64,000 nucleotides of DNA from QQVM01 sp035341855 (GCA_035341855.1 DAOQWA010000007.1:1-64000), one strand, 5' to 3'; numbered from the stretch's first letter, positions 50,098 through 60,036 are shown. A program made the numbers and translations. Notes: generated by a model not told the origin, from the letters alone.

Positions 50098-51174
50098 ATG
50101 TTAAGCATTGAGAAAATAACGATTGCAGTCCAGGAAGCGCTTTATGCAAACTTGCCTGAATTCATTGCCTTGTTAGCACAGTTTGTGTTGGTAGGGATCT
50201 TCGTTATTTCGTTGTTTGCTGTTCTTGGTCTTGTGCTTGTGTTTATGGAAAGAAAAGTTTCTGCCTATATGCAGATTCGTGTCGGGCCGAACAGAGTAGG
50301 TTTCAAGGGTACAGCTCAAACACTTGCTGATACGCTTAAGCTGGTTCTTAAGGAAGGTCTTACCCCTGATGGAGCTGATAAGTTTCTCTTTAATCTGGCA
50401 CCCTTCATCGTGATGATCGGTGCGATGTTACTCATGGCGCCAATTCCATTTGCAAGAAATGTTCAGATATGGGATATCAATATCGGAGTATTGTATATTT
50501 CTGCGGTCTCCTCTATCTCGGTAATCGGAGTGTTAATGGCCGGCTGGGCCAGCAATAATAAATATTCATTGATAGGAGCTATGCGAAGTGGTGCACAGAT
50601 TGTGAGTTACGAATTATCTGCAGGACTATCCATCATTTCTATAGTCATATTGACAGGCAGTTTGCAGCTTTCCGAGATTATTGCATCACAGGAGAATGGT
50701 TGGTGGATTTTCAAAGGGCACATCCCTGCCCTGATTGCATTCGTTATCTTTATTATTGCCGTTACTGCTGAAACGAACAGAGCTCCATTTGATATGGCAG
50801 AAGCAGAATCTGAACTTACGGCGGGATTTCACACCGAGTATTCAGGGATGAGGTTTGCATTGTTCTTTCTGGCGGAATATGTAAACATATTTATTGCATG
50901 TGCAATTGGCGCTACATTGTTCTTCGGGGGATGGATGCCATTTCATATAGGAGGCTGGACAGAATTTAATCATATGATGGACTATATTCCTTCATCAATA
51001 TGGTTTATAGGAAAAACATTCTTCCTCATATTTGTGATCATGTGGTTTCGATGGACATTTCCACGACTTCGCATCGATCAGTTACTTAATCTTGAATGGA
51101 AATATTTATTACCTATTAGTTTGATAAATGTTTTGCTCATGACGATAATTGCAATCATGGGATGGCATTTTTGA
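50098..51174 (+). CDS. nuoH: NADH-quinone oxidoreductase-type subunit H
   Basis: A 358-residue membrane subunit with about eight helices that anchors the peripheral arm and forms part of the quinone tunnel. Conserved segments include 'MERKVSAYMQIRVGPNRVG' near residue 51, 'AETNRAPFDMAEAESELTAGF' (in parts) near 224 and 'RWTFPRLRIDQL' near 320. It sits directly after nuoD, where nuoE, nuoF and nuoG would be in a 14-gene operon. Confidence 0.96.
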   Translation: MLSIEKITIAVQEALYANLPEFIALLAQFVLVGIFVISLFAVLGLVLVFMERKVSAYMQIRVGPNRVGFKGTAQTLADTLKLVLKEGLTPDGADKFLFNLAPFIVMIGAMLLMAPIPFARNVQIWDINIGVLYISAVSSISVIGVLMAGWASNNKYSLIGAMRSGAQIVSYELSAGLSIISIVILTGSLQLSEIIASQENGWWIFKGHIPALIAFVIFIIAVTAETNRAPFDMAEAESELTAGFHTEYSGMRFALFFLAEYVNIFIACAIGATLFFGGWMPFHIGGWTEFNHMMDYIPSSIWFIGKTFFLIFVIMWFRWTFPRLRIDQLLNLEWKYLLPISLINVLLMTIIAIMGWHF

Positions 51175-51199
51175 GAAAATTAATTGTTGAAGACAGGGT

Positions 51200-51679
51200 A
51201 TGGGTTTTTTAAAAAATTATGTGAGTACTGTATATCGGGCAGTCAGATCTCTTTTGAAGGGAATGAAGATGACAGGGTATTATTTTACTCATCATAAGGA
51301 AATTATCACGCAAAATTATCCTGAGAACAGAGATACTCTGAACCTTCCTGAACGATTCAGAGGAGAAGTGGTAATGCCCCATAATGAAAATAATGAACAT
51401 CGTTGTACGGGATGTACGGCTTGCGAGCTTGCTTGTCCGAATGGAACTATAAAGATCATCACCAAGTTCGAAGTGAATGAAGAAGGTAAGAAGAAAAAAG
51501 CCTTGAATACATTTATATATCATCTTGAACTATGTACCATGTGCAATTTGTGTATTGAGGCCTGTCCTACCGATGCGATTAAGATGGCTCAGTCATTTGA
51601 GCACAGTGTATATGACCGACGGAATCTTACGAAAACATTGAATGCAGCTGATTCAAAACTAATGGAGGGTGTAGAATGA
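51200..51679 (+). CDS. nuoI: NADH-quinone oxidoreductase-type subunit I
   Basis: A 159-residue ferredoxin-like subunit with two 4Fe-4S clusters (N6a, N6b): 'CTGCTACELACP' near residue 69 and 'CTMCNLCIEACP' near 112. In an EFG-less complex it is the most exposed electron entry point. Its stop overlaps nuoJ by 4 bp. Confidence 0.95.
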   Translation: MGFLKNYVSTVYRAVRSLLKGMKMTGYYFTHHKEIITQNYPENRDTLNLPERFRGEVVMPHNENNEHRCTGCTACELACPNGTIKIITKFEVNEEGKKKKALNTFIYHLELCTMCNLCIEACPTDAIKMAQSFEHSVYDRRNLTKTLNAADSKLMEGVE

Positions 51680-52194
51680 TGGATCCGGCAACAATTGTAT
51701 TTTATATGCTGTCTGCACTAATTTTAGGTGCCGGCATTCTTGCGGTGACAACGAGGAAAATATTTCGTGCAGCAATATATCTTTTGTTTTCCCTGACAGG
51801 AATAGCCGGGTTGTATTTTTGGATGCAGTATGAATTCATTGCTGCCGTTCAGATCATCGTTTACGTTGGCGGAATAGTTGTATTGATCATATTCTCAATA
51901 TTTCTCACGCATACCGGTGGAATGGACATGCCTGCAGCACTTAAAAGTCGAAAATTATTTGCTGCTCTTGCTGTACTAAGTGGCTTCCTGCTTACGGTGA
52001 CCCAAATAACTCAGCATAGTTTCAATATTTCCGGAAAAGTGGCCGTAGAATCAAACGTGAGAGCTATTGGTCTTGGAATGTTAGGTACAGGAGAGGGAGG
52101 TTTTGCCTTGCCATTTGAAGTAGTCAGCATACTGCTTCTTTCTGCCATGATAGGTTGTATTGTAATCGCTATAAAAAATCCTTCAAGATCATGA
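51676..52194 (+). CDS. nuoJ: NADH-quinone oxidoreductase-type subunit J
   Basis: A 172-residue membrane subunit with five helices. The conserved 'AAIYLLFSLTGIAGLYFWMQYEFIAAVQIIVYVGG' region is visible near residue 32 (as AAIYLLFSL, EFIAAVQIIVYVGG). It contributes to the proton-path coupling region. The start overlaps nuoI and the stop overlaps nuoK (ATGA). Confidence 0.94.
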   Translation: MMDPATIVFYMLSALILGAGILAVTTRKIFRAAIYLLFSLTGIAGLYFWMQYEFIAAVQIIVYVGGIVVLIIFSIFLTHTGGMDMPAALKSRKLFAALAVLSGFLLTVTQITQHSFNISGKVAVESNVRAIGLGMLGTGEGGFALPFEVVSILLLSAMIGCIVIAIKNPSRS

Positions 52195-52505
52195 GTCCGA
52201 TTGGTTTAAACCACATGTTAATATTGAGTACAGCTCTGTTTTTCATAGGGGTTTACGGTTTTCTTACCAGAAGAAATTTAGTCACATTGTTGATGTCAAT
52301 TGAACTTATATTGAATAGCGTCAATATTAATTTTCTGGCATTCAATAAATATCTGTACCCTGAAAAGCTGGATGGCTTGTTTTTCTCATTGTTTATTATT
52401 GCAATTGCTGCTGCAGAAGCAGCTGTTGCCATTGCTATAATAATTAATTTGTATCGGAGTCATCAATCGATAGACGTAGAGGATGCAGATTCATTAAGAT
52501 ATTAA
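52191..52505 (+). CDS. nuoK: NADH-quinone oxidoreductase-type subunit K
   Basis: A 104-residue subunit of three helices with 'NLVTLLMSIELILNSVNINFL' near residue 27 (in parts), including the conserved membrane Glu used in proton transfer, and a second Glu-containing 'AAAEAAVAIAI' near 70. The ATG at 52191 was chosen because it overlaps the nuoJ stop and gives the usual length; a longer frame from 52155 lies within nuoJ. Confidence 0.94.
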   Translation: MSPIGLNHMLILSTALFFIGVYGFLTRRNLVTLLMSIELILNSVNINFLAFNKYLYPEKLDGLFFSLFIIAIAAAEAAVAIAIIINLYRSHQSIDVEDADSLRY

Positions 52506-52547
52506 AATTAGAGTAGTTCATGCAAGCAAGCAAGAAGAAAAAATAAA

Positions 52548-54482
52548 ATGATCGATCCGGATTTAATACTCATATTACTTTTCCTGCCTCTGTTGTCATT
52601 TGTGATCAACGGATTATTTGGACGTAAGCTGCCCGGATCAATTGCCGGTATGCTGGGGTCGGTATCAATACTCATATCTTTCCTGCTCAGCATGTCTGTA
52701 GCTTACACCTATTTTTTTCAGGTCGGAAATATTTCAGGGGTTTATGAAAGTCTGGTGCCATTTCAAATGACCTGGCTTCGGTTCTCAGAGAATTTTTCAA
52801 TAAATATAGGGCTCTTAGCTGATCCGATATCAATGATGATGATCGTGGTTGTCACATTTATTTCATTGATGGTACATATTTTTAGTTTGGGTTATATGAA
52901 GGGGGAAGAGAGATATGCAACTTATTATTCTTTTTTATCTCTATTCACATTCTCAATGCTCGGATTGGTTCTTGCGTCCAATATTTTTCAAACATATATA
53001 TTTTGGGAACTGGTCGGAGTTTCGTCATTTTTATTGATCGGTTATTATTATCAAAAACCTTCTGCTGTCGCGGCCAGTAAGAAGGCTTTTATAGTAACGC
53101 GTTTCGCAGATCTTGGATTTCTTATTGGTATCCTTGTTCTATCCTATTATTCCGAAACCTTTGAGTTTGTCACACTGACAGAACGTTTAGTTCCCGGAGA
53201 TTCTGAATATAGTCAGGCTGCATCATCTGCAGGATTTCTTGGAATATCAGCACTTACCTGGGGGCTTGTCATGATCTTCATTGGAGGAGCCGGTAAGTCT
53301 GCCATGTTTCCTTTACACATTTGGTTACCGGATGCCATGGAAGGCCCCACGCCGGTCTCTGCTCTAATCCATGCAGCTACTATGGTAGTGGCAGGTGTTT
53401 ATCTTGTTGCCCGTTTGTTTCCGGTGTTTTCTCTGGCATGCCCGGTTGCTCTTGATGTTGTAGCCTGGACAGGTATCGGGTCTGCTCTTTTTGCAGCTCT
53501 GATCGCTTGTACTCAAACTGATATAAAAAGAGTCCTGGCATATTCCACCATGTCACAGATAGGATATATGATGTTTGCTCTTGGCGTTTCCGGTTACGGA
53601 GGTGAACAAGGTTTAGGTTATATGGCAGCTATGTTTCATCTTTTTACACATGCTATGTTTAAAGCCCTCTTATTCCTTGGTGCCGGTGTGATCATACATT
53701 ATGTTCATAGTAATGATTTGAAAGATATGGGTGGATTGAGAAAAGTGTTGCCGATAACAAGCATTACGTTTCTTATCGGGTGCTTAGCCATAGCAGGAAT
53801 CCCGCCATTTTCAGGCTTCTTCAGTAAAGAAGAAATATTGCTTGCATCATCACATTCAAATTTCGGAATTTATATTGTTGCACTGATCACAGCAGGTCTT
53901 ACGGCCTTTTATATGTTTAGACTTTACTTTTCGATTTTCTGGAGTAAGAAGATTGAAGTAAATAGTGGACACAGGCATGAAGGTTCTTTCTCAATGTTAG
54001 CGCCGCTTTTGATACTGGCGGTTTTTGCTGCCATTTCCGGTTTCATTCCCTTTGGAAGCTTTGTGACCAGTGATGGTACCGTCCTGGAAACACATTTTCA
54101 TCTTGAATTTTCAATTCTGCCGGTGAGTCTTTCAGTTGCGGGAATATTTTTTGCGTGGTTGCTTTACAAGAACACATCATCTGTTCCAGGAAGGATTGCA
54201 GACAAGGCAGGAACAGTTTATAAAGTGATCTATAAAAAGTTTTATATAGATGAAGTATATGAATTTATTACCAAGAAAATAATTTTTCAGCTTATAGCTC
54301 GTCCTGCCGCATGGTTTGATAAGACAATTGTTGACGGGATGGTGAATACGGCTGCCGCAGCCACGCAGGTTTTCTCATTATCGATAAGTGGGTTTCAATC
54401 AGGAAAACTTCAACATTATGCATTTTACTTTATCGGTGGGGCAATTGGACTTGCACTGCTGTTCATTTATTATCTTTCGTAA
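52548..54482 (+). CDS. nuoL: NADH-quinone oxidoreductase-type subunit L
   Basis: A 644-residue antiporter-like proton-pumping subunit. It has about 14 core helices with 'YIFWELVGVSSFLLIGYYY' near residue 150 (conserved Glu), 'GAGKSAMFPLHIWLPDAMEGPTPVSALIHAATM' near 247 (in parts: KSAMFPLHIWLPDAMEGP, PVSALIHAATM) and 'HAMFKALLFLGAG' near 367. The C-terminal part holds the lateral helix and the last membrane anchor. Confidence 0.96.
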   Translation: MIDPDLILILLFLPLLSFVINGLFGRKLPGSIAGMLGSVSILISFLLSMSVAYTYFFQVGNISGVYESLVPFQMTWLRFSENFSINIGLLADPISMMMIVVVTFISLMVHIFSLGYMKGEERYATYYSFLSLFTFSMLGLVLASNIFQTYIFWELVGVSSFLLIGYYYQKPSAVAASKKAFIVTRFADLGFLIGILVLSYYSETFEFVTLTERLVPGDSEYSQAASSAGFLGISALTWGLVMIFIGGAGKSAMFPLHIWLPDAMEGPTPVSALIHAATMVVAGVYLVARLFPVFSLACPVALDVVAWTGIGSALFAALIACTQTDIKRVLAYSTMSQIGYMMFALGVSGYGGEQGLGYMAAMFHLFTHAMFKALLFLGAGVIIHYVHSNDLKDMGGLRKVLPITSITFLIGCLAIAGIPPFSGFFSKEEILLASSHSNFGIYIVALITAGLTAFYMFRLYFSIFWSKKIEVNSGHRHEGSFSMLAPLLILAVFAAISGFIPFGSFVTSDGTVLETHFHLEFSILPVSLSVAGIFFAWLLYKNTSSVPGRIADKAGTVYKVIYKKFYIDEVYEFITKKIIFQLIARPAAWFDKTIVDGMVNTAAAATQVFSLSISGFQSGKLQHYAFYFIGGAIGLALLFIYYLS

Positions 54483-54494
54483 GCTCTCAGGAAT

Positions 54495-55991
54495 ATGAAC
54501 CTATCATTACTGATACTACTTCCTGCAATAACAAGCTTGATAATTCTCTTCTCCGGAAAAGAACAAGCTAAGAGAATAGCACTGGGTGGTGCACTTATTC
54601 AATTAGGGCTGACGATATTTTTGTTGATGTGTTTTTGGGCCGATAGTAATTTACCCGGCGCCACGCAGTTTATTTACGAGTACAATGCTTCCTGGTTTCC
54701 GGCTTTGCAGATCAATTATCATGTAGGAGTCGATGGAATTTCTGTTGCAATGATTTTGCTGACAGCTTTCGTTGTATTTGCAGGGATCCTGATGTCCTGG
54801 AAGGTTGATCGAATGCAAAAGGAGTTTTTCTTCTTGCTCACGATTCTCGGTGCCGGGGCCTATGGTTTTTTTATTTCGCTGGATCTTTTCCTTATGTTCT
54901 TTTTCCTGGAAGTGGCTGTAATTCCCAAGTTCATGCTGATAGGAATATGGGGAAGTGGCAAGAAAATATATAGCGCAAACAAATTGGCACTGATGCTTAT
55001 GGCCGGCTCTGCATTGGTTCTAATAGGAATGTTTGGAGTCTACTTCTTGTCAAATATCGGTACTGCCAGTTTTGACCTTGTACAGATTTCTGCGAATGGA
55101 ATTCCGAAAGATGTCCAGCTTTACTTTTTTCCATTTCTATTTGTAGGCTTCGGCGTGTTTACTGCACTGTTCCCATTTCATACATGGGTGCCTGATGGTC
55201 ACTCTTCTGCACCAACTGCAGCATCCATGTTCCTCGCCGGTATATCGATGAAACTTGGAGGCTATGGTTGTTTACGTGTTGCTACCTACCTGATGCCGGA
55301 AGCTGCAGAGCATTATTCCTGGATAATTATTTTACTCGCTACGATTGCTATAATTTATGGAGCCTTCGCCACCATGATGCAAACGGATCTGAAATATATG
55401 AATGCCTATTCTTCTGTCAGTCATTGCGGCTTTGTACTACTAGGTATAGGAATGCTAACACCTACTGCAGTTACCGGTGCTGTATTGCAGATGGTATCAC
55501 ATGGACTAATGACAGCTCTGTTCTTCGCTGCAATAGGAATGCTGTACGAAAGAACGCATACCCGTGAAGTCGCTAAACTGGGAGGTTTATTGAAGGTGAT
55601 GCCTTTCATAAGTACGGTGTTTTTTATAGCCGGTTTATGTTCTTTAGGATTACCCGGACTGAGTGGTTTTGTGGCTGAGATGACAGTTTTTGTTGGTTCA
55701 TGGGAGAGGGTAGAATTACTTTACAGGCTCGCTACAATATTAGCTTGTATGTCTATTGTTGTTACTGCCGTATATATTCTCAGGGCAACCGGTAAAGCTA
55801 TGATGGGGCCCGTATTAAATCCTGAATTCAACAAGCTTAAAGATGCTGCTTGGAATGAAAGGCTGGCAGGCGTTGTTCTCATCGCCGGTATCTTGGCAAT
55901 GGGGGTGATGCCATTCTGGTTGAAGGATCTTGTTAGCCCCGGCGCTTTAAATATTATTGAACAAATAAATGGAGTAGCATTACTCAAATAG
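54495..55991 (+). CDS. nuoM: NADH-quinone oxidoreductase-type subunit M
   Basis: A 498-residue antiporter-like proton-pumping subunit. 'MFFFLEVAVIPKFMLIGIWG' lies near residue 135 with the conserved Glu, 'FPFHTWVPDGHSSAPTAASMFL' near 230 (in parts) and 'VSHGLMTALFFAAIGMLYER' near 336. Starts 12 bp after nuoL. Confidence 0.96.
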   Translation: MNLSLLILLPAITSLIILFSGKEQAKRIALGGALIQLGLTIFLLMCFWADSNLPGATQFIYEYNASWFPALQINYHVGVDGISVAMILLTAFVVFAGILMSWKVDRMQKEFFFLLTILGAGAYGFFISLDLFLMFFFLEVAVIPKFMLIGIWGSGKKIYSANKLALMLMAGSALVLIGMFGVYFLSNIGTASFDLVQISANGIPKDVQLYFFPFLFVGFGVFTALFPFHTWVPDGHSSAPTAASMFLAGISMKLGGYGCLRVATYLMPEAAEHYSWIIILLATIAIIYGAFATMMQTDLKYMNAYSSVSHCGFVLLGIGMLTPTAVTGAVLQMVSHGLMTALFFAAIGMLYERTHTREVAKLGGLLKVMPFISTVFFIAGLCSLGLPGLSGFVAEMTVFVGSWERVELLYRLATILACMSIVVTAVYILRATGKAMMGPVLNPEFNKLKDAAWNERLAGVVLIAGILAMGVMPFWLKDLVSPGALNIIEQINGVALLK

Positions 55992-55997
55992 GATTGT

Positions 55998-57407
55998 ATG
56001 TCAGAAATATTTTCTTTGCTTAAACATGAGTTCTGCCTTATAGGCATGATAGTGTTTTTGCTGCTAATTAAAATTCGGTCAAAAGAGTGGTCAGGCGAAT
56101 CCTTGATCAGGATGATGAATGTGTTTTTAGTTTTCAATCTGATTTTCGGTTTCTTTTATAATTCAACAGGAGAGTTGTTCGACAGTATGTTTCGTAATTC
56201 GGGGCTGATTGCCTTTGAAAAGAACATTCTTAACCTGGCCTTATTGATCATTCACTTGCAGTCCGTAGCATGGATGAAAGGACATAAGCACCTGACGGAA
56301 TTTTATCTGCTTTTGCTTAGCTCTATGACAGGTATGTTCTTCCTGCTTTCGAGCGGGAACTGGTTGATGTTTTATCTTGCATTGGAACTTTCAACAATTC
56401 CGCTGGCTGCACTCTGTAATTTCGATCTTGAAAAAAAGCGATCCGGAGAGGCTGCAATGAAGATGATTATGTCCTCGGGATTTTCATCCTGTATTTTATT
56501 ATTTGGGCTCTCATTATTATACGGCAGTACAGGAACAATTGATTTTGCTGAGATGGCTTCGGCAATCGAGGGTACCCCTTTGCAGATATTGGCATTTATA
56601 TTTGTATTCACAGGATTTGCATTTAAGCTTTCGGTAGCGCCATTTCACTTTTGGACTGCCGATGTCTATGAAGGATCACCTGTTGCTATAACGGCTTATT
56701 TGTCGGTTGTTTCTAAAGGGACCGTTGTGTTTGTTTTAGCTTCGATATTTTATACCGTATTTAATGGGATAAGTGAAATATGGTATGATGTGCTCGTCAT
56801 TTCAGCCGTTATAACTATGACTATTGGAAATTTGTTTGCCTTGCGTCAGAATAATATGAAAAGGTTTCTGGCCTTTTCATCTATTGCTCAGGTTGCCTAT
56901 CTGCTTATTGGTATCTCAGGCTCATCAGATTTGGGGATGAGTTCTTCAATTTATTTTGTGTTGATCTACGTATTCTCGAATTTGGGAGCATTTGCCGTTG
57001 TGGCACATATTTCTGCTCACACCGGTAAGGAGAATATCGGTGACTACAATGGTTTGTACAAGTCAAATCCGGGAATGAGCTGGTTGTTGGGTATTTCGTT
57101 ATTCTCTCTGGCGGGAATTCCACCTACTGCAGGTTTTTTTGGAAAGTTGTTCTTGTTGACAGCAGGGGCTGAGGTAGGGAATTGGCCACTGATCATCTTT
57201 GCAGCACTTAATATGGTAGTATCGCTTTATTACTATTTACGGGTGATCCGAGCGGTGTTTATGGAAGATGAGATTCAGCCATTGTCAAAGTTAGATATTG
57301 GAACTTCTTCAAAAATAGCAATGTTGTTTTGCGTGAGTGGAATATTGCTGCTTGGTTTCACCTCCGGATTGTACGAGTACATTCTTTCATTGAGTTACGG
57401 ACTTTAG
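55998..57407 (+). CDS. nuoN: NADH-quinone oxidoreductase-type subunit N
   Basis: A 469-residue antiporter-like proton-pumping subunit with about 14 helices. 'LMFYLALELSTIPLAALC' near residue 124 carries the conserved Glu; 'FKLSVAPFHFWTADVYEGSP' near 211, 'RFLAFSSIAQVAYLLIG' near 294 and 'SLAGIPPTAGFFGKL' near 371 are typical. Last recognisable nuo gene, 6 bp after nuoM. Confidence 0.95.
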   Translation: MSEIFSLLKHEFCLIGMIVFLLLIKIRSKEWSGESLIRMMNVFLVFNLIFGFFYNSTGELFDSMFRNSGLIAFEKNILNLALLIIHLQSVAWMKGHKHLTEFYLLLLSSMTGMFFLLSSGNWLMFYLALELSTIPLAALCNFDLEKKRSGEAAMKMIMSSGFSSCILLFGLSLLYGSTGTIDFAEMASAIEGTPLQILAFIFVFTGFAFKLSVAPFHFWTADVYEGSPVAITAYLSVVSKGTVVFVLASIFYTVFNGISEIWYDVLVISAVITMTIGNLFALRQNNMKRFLAFSSIAQVAYLLIGISGSSDLGMSSSIYFVLIYVFSNLGAFAVVAHISAHTGKENIGDYNGLYKSNPGMSWLLGISLFSLAGIPPTAGFFGKLFLLTAGAEVGNWPLIIFAALNMVVSLYYYLRVIRAVFMEDEIQPLSKLDIGTSSKIAMLFCVSGILLLGFTSGLYEYILSLSYGL

Positions 57408-57434
57408 TAAATACGGGAATTAGATAATATCGCC

Positions 57435-57812
57435 ATGGCTATCAATAAAAATCATGAGTTCGACGATCTTGAAGGTGTTAAATGTGCCATTGTAGAAAAA
57501 AATGTCTCTGAGGAAAGGAAGCTGTTCTTAAAAAAACTTTTGGAGTTTAATGGCTACACAGTAATTGTCGTTCCGAGTCCGGCCACCAAAGCTCAACCTA
57601 TTGCTGCAGCGGAAGGGGAAGAGTCAAAAGTAGTAGAGGCACAACCTAAGACCTATACGGTAGGTGTTACAGACACTGTCTTTAACACTACAAATGCCAT
57701 ATACGGTCGTCTACTACGCACACCATCAGGTAGGGTGGTAACGATGGCTTACTGGAAGGAAAAGGAGTCGGAAGCCAGCGATAATATTCCTTATTACGAG
57801 AGGAATATCTAA
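57435..57812 (+). CDS. Small soluble protein of unknown function at the end of the nuo operon
   Basis: A 125-residue protein with no signal or membrane segment, 27 bp after nuoN on the same strand, so it is probably co-transcribed. Residues 1-50 look like an alpha/beta unit ('GVKCAIVEKNVSEERKLFLK', 'NGYTVIVV'). An Ala/Glu/Pro-rich insertion (about 53-75) follows, then 'TYTVGVTDTVFNTTNAIYGRLL', and the protein ends in 'PYYERNI'. There are no cluster-binding cysteines. I do not recognise the family. Position hints at a link to complex I, but read-through of an unrelated gene is equally possible. Confidence 0.75.
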   Translation: MAINKNHEFDDLEGVKCAIVEKNVSEERKLFLKKLLEFNGYTVIVVPSPATKAQPIAAAEGEESKVVEAQPKTYTVGVTDTVFNTTNAIYGRLLRTPSGRVVTMAYWKEKESEASDNIPYYERNI

Positions 57813-57848
57813 TCTGAAGCTAGATCAATTATCTGATTAATGACTTTT

Positions 57849-59282
57849 TTATTGGTTGTAAAAAATCGGAGTGCTATAACCTTCTGATCTTTTTAAGGGT
57901 TCTCCGCTGATATCAGGCAATGAAAAATAAAAGGTAGCCCCGACATTAGATTCTGCTTCTGCCCAAACTTTTCCTCCGTGACGTTCAATAATGCGTTTAA
58001 CGATACTTAGTCCGACACCTGTTCCCGTAAATTCATCGGAAGTATGAAGTCGACTAAAGACACCGAATAATTTTTTATAATATTTCATGTCAAATCCGGC
58101 GCCATTATCTTTTACAAAATATATTTGTTCATTATTTTTGAAGTAGTTGCCAATTCGAATGAGAGGGCTGTCTTTCTTACCGGAATATTTCAATGAATTA
58201 GAAATTAAGTTGACCCATACCTGGTAAATCAGTTGCTTGTCACAATAGGATTCAGCGAGTTTGTCGAGTTGGACGGATGTCTTTAGGTCCGGGTCTCTTG
58301 GCAGGAGTTCAAACAAGATCCGGTCTACCATTTCACTCATATTAACTTTTTCTTTTAGGATCTCCTGTTTACCTATTTTTGAAAATTCCAGTAATTCCTC
58401 AACCAAAGTATGAATTTTAGTTGTGCTGGAAATTATTCTGGATAGGAGTCCTTTCGCCTCTTCCGGAAGATGAGACTCATATTCCATCTGTAAGATTTCT
58501 GTCAGGGTAGATATTCCTCTCAAGGGAGATCTCAAATCGTGTGATACCGTATGATTGAAAGCACTTAGTTCATGGTTAGCTGCCTCAATCTCTTCCAATT
58601 TAGATTTCAGTTGATTGTTCAGGTGCAAGATCTCTTTCTCTTGCTTGATTCTAAAGTCAATATCCCGAACAACACATTGAAAACCGTCAACTCTGTCACC
58701 TTTCATCCTCAGAATAACAGTCTGCTCAACCCATCTGGAATTTCCTTGTTTGTCAATTATTTCAAAATCAGAAATCGTCTCCGGGATCTTGTTCTCAAAT
58801 TGGGATAAGTAGAATTCAGCAACCTTCTTTAGCATTGACGGTTTAATCAATGTTGTAAAATGAGCTCCGATCAATTCATCCGGCTTATAGCCATAAACTG
58901 TCTCAATCCTTCTGTTGAAATAAATAAAAGTTCCTTTATAATCAGTCATGTAAATGACTTCAGCGGCATCTTCAATTAAACTCTTGAATTTCTCGTTCTT
59001 TTTTTCACTAAGATCTCTAAGGCTTTGGTCAGTCTTTAATCCTAGAATCAGTCCGGCAAACATAAGGACCAGGGGAGCCAGGTCGATGATTTGTAATAAG
59101 ACGTTGTGAAGATGTAAATGCAGAATAGCATCAAGAGTAATGCTTTGGGAGTTTTCGGCAAGAGCCAGAAGGGTGCCGGCGATTGGAAAGGTAAAACCCA
59201 GAAAAAGACCGCAGAACCCAAATTGAAGAGCATTTTTTGAAAAATTTCTTCCTTGGGGAGTGTAATTTGGCTTTAGTATCAT
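57849..59282 (-). CDS. Membrane PAS-domain sensor histidine kinase
   Basis: A 477-residue kinase with two membrane helices (about 22-43 and 62-82), a PAS domain (98-215, 'VIYMTDYKGTFIYFNRRIE' and a PAC-like 'MKGDRVDGFQCVVRDI'), a coiled linker and HisKA with the H box 'NHTVSHDLRSPLRG' near 247. The HATPase has 'WVNLISNSLKYSG', 'VKDNGAGFDM' and 'GTGVGLSIVKRI'. It likely senses a redox, light or small-molecule signal through PAS; no cofactor ligand can be identified. Three response-regulator genes follow upstream of it on the same strand within 2 kb. It converges with the nuo operon. Confidence 0.92.
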   Translation of the reverse strand: MILKPNYTPQGRNFSKNALQFGFCGLFLGFTFPIAGTLLALAENSQSITLDAILHLHLHNVLLQIIDLAPLVLMFAGLILGLKTDQSLRDLSEKKNEKFKSLIEDAAEVIYMTDYKGTFIYFNRRIETVYGYKPDELIGAHFTTLIKPSMLKKVAEFYLSQFENKIPETISDFEIIDKQGNSRWVEQTVILRMKGDRVDGFQCVVRDIDFRIKQEKEILHLNNQLKSKLEEIEAANHELSAFNHTVSHDLRSPLRGISTLTEILQMEYESHLPEEAKGLLSRIISSTTKIHTLVEELLEFSKIGKQEILKEKVNMSEMVDRILFELLPRDPDLKTSVQLDKLAESYCDKQLIYQVWVNLISNSLKYSGKKDSPLIRIGNYFKNNEQIYFVKDNGAGFDMKYYKKLFGVFSRLHTSDEFTGTGVGLSIVKRIIERHGGKVWAEAESNVGATFYFSLPDISGEPLKRSEGYSTPIFYNQ

Positions 59283-59472
59283 TTACTGTTTTATTTCAAT
59301 ATTCGCTTCATGCAGAACCGAATAATTAGAAACCCCAAGCTCACCAGGTTCATCATTACTCTAGCCGGTCGCAACAGCTAGAAATATGTAAATCATTGAA
59401 TCCTGGTATAGTGAGCCATTATGAGCTTTATTTTCACATAGCTCCGGGGTTAACAGCATTGATACTTTAAAA

Positions 59473-59904
59473 CTATTTAAATGTTGCGTTCACTTCTGCA
59501 TTGAGTTCATGAAGCTGTTCGCGACTAAGAGGTTTGATTAGGTGCTTGATAATATGTTGGTCCTTATGGATCCTTTGAATATCCTCCTCCTTAATTGCTG
59601 AGGTGAGCATCACCACCTTGCAGTTTTGAATCACTGAGTCGGGAAGTTGCCTGAATGTTTCCATAAAATCGAAACCATCCATTGCGGGCATATTTATATC
59701 TAAAAATATAAATTGTGGTAAAGAAGTAGGGTGTTGACTGTTTTCTTCAAGGTATTCCAGGGCTTTCTTTGCGGAATTAAATTCCATGATATCTGATGCA
59801 AATTGTGAGCCGGTTAACATTCTTTTGCTAATGAATGCATCAACTTCTGTATCATCAATAAGCATCACCCTTCTTGCATTCAAATTTTTCTCACTCGAGG
59901 TCAT
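59473..59904 (-). CDS. Single-domain response regulator
   Basis: A 143-residue receiver domain without an output domain. It has the acidic pair in 'MLIDDTEVDAF' near residue 15, the phospho-Asp in 'FLDINMPAMDGFDF' near 68, the Thr/Ser position in 'MLTSAI' and Lys in 'LIKPLSREQ'. It probably signals by protein contact or forms part of a phosphorelay. It lies between the PAS kinase and another receiver gene, so the kinase is a candidate partner. Confidence 0.9.
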   Translation of the reverse strand: MTSSEKNLNARRVMLIDDTEVDAFISKRMLTGSQFASDIMEFNSAKKALEYLEENSQHPTSLPQFIFLDINMPAMDGFDFMETFRQLPDSVIQNCKVVMLTSAIKEEDIQRIHKDQHIIKHLIKPLSREQLHELNAEVNATFK

Positions 59905-60036
59905 TTATTCTGGTATTTAATAATAATATCAATTCTGTATAGTCTTTCAAATTTTTCAATATCCGGATTTTCTATTCATTCCGTTAAGGATCAATTTTTT
60001 ACCGTCCGGGTCGCAGTTAAATTGAATGCTTTTATG

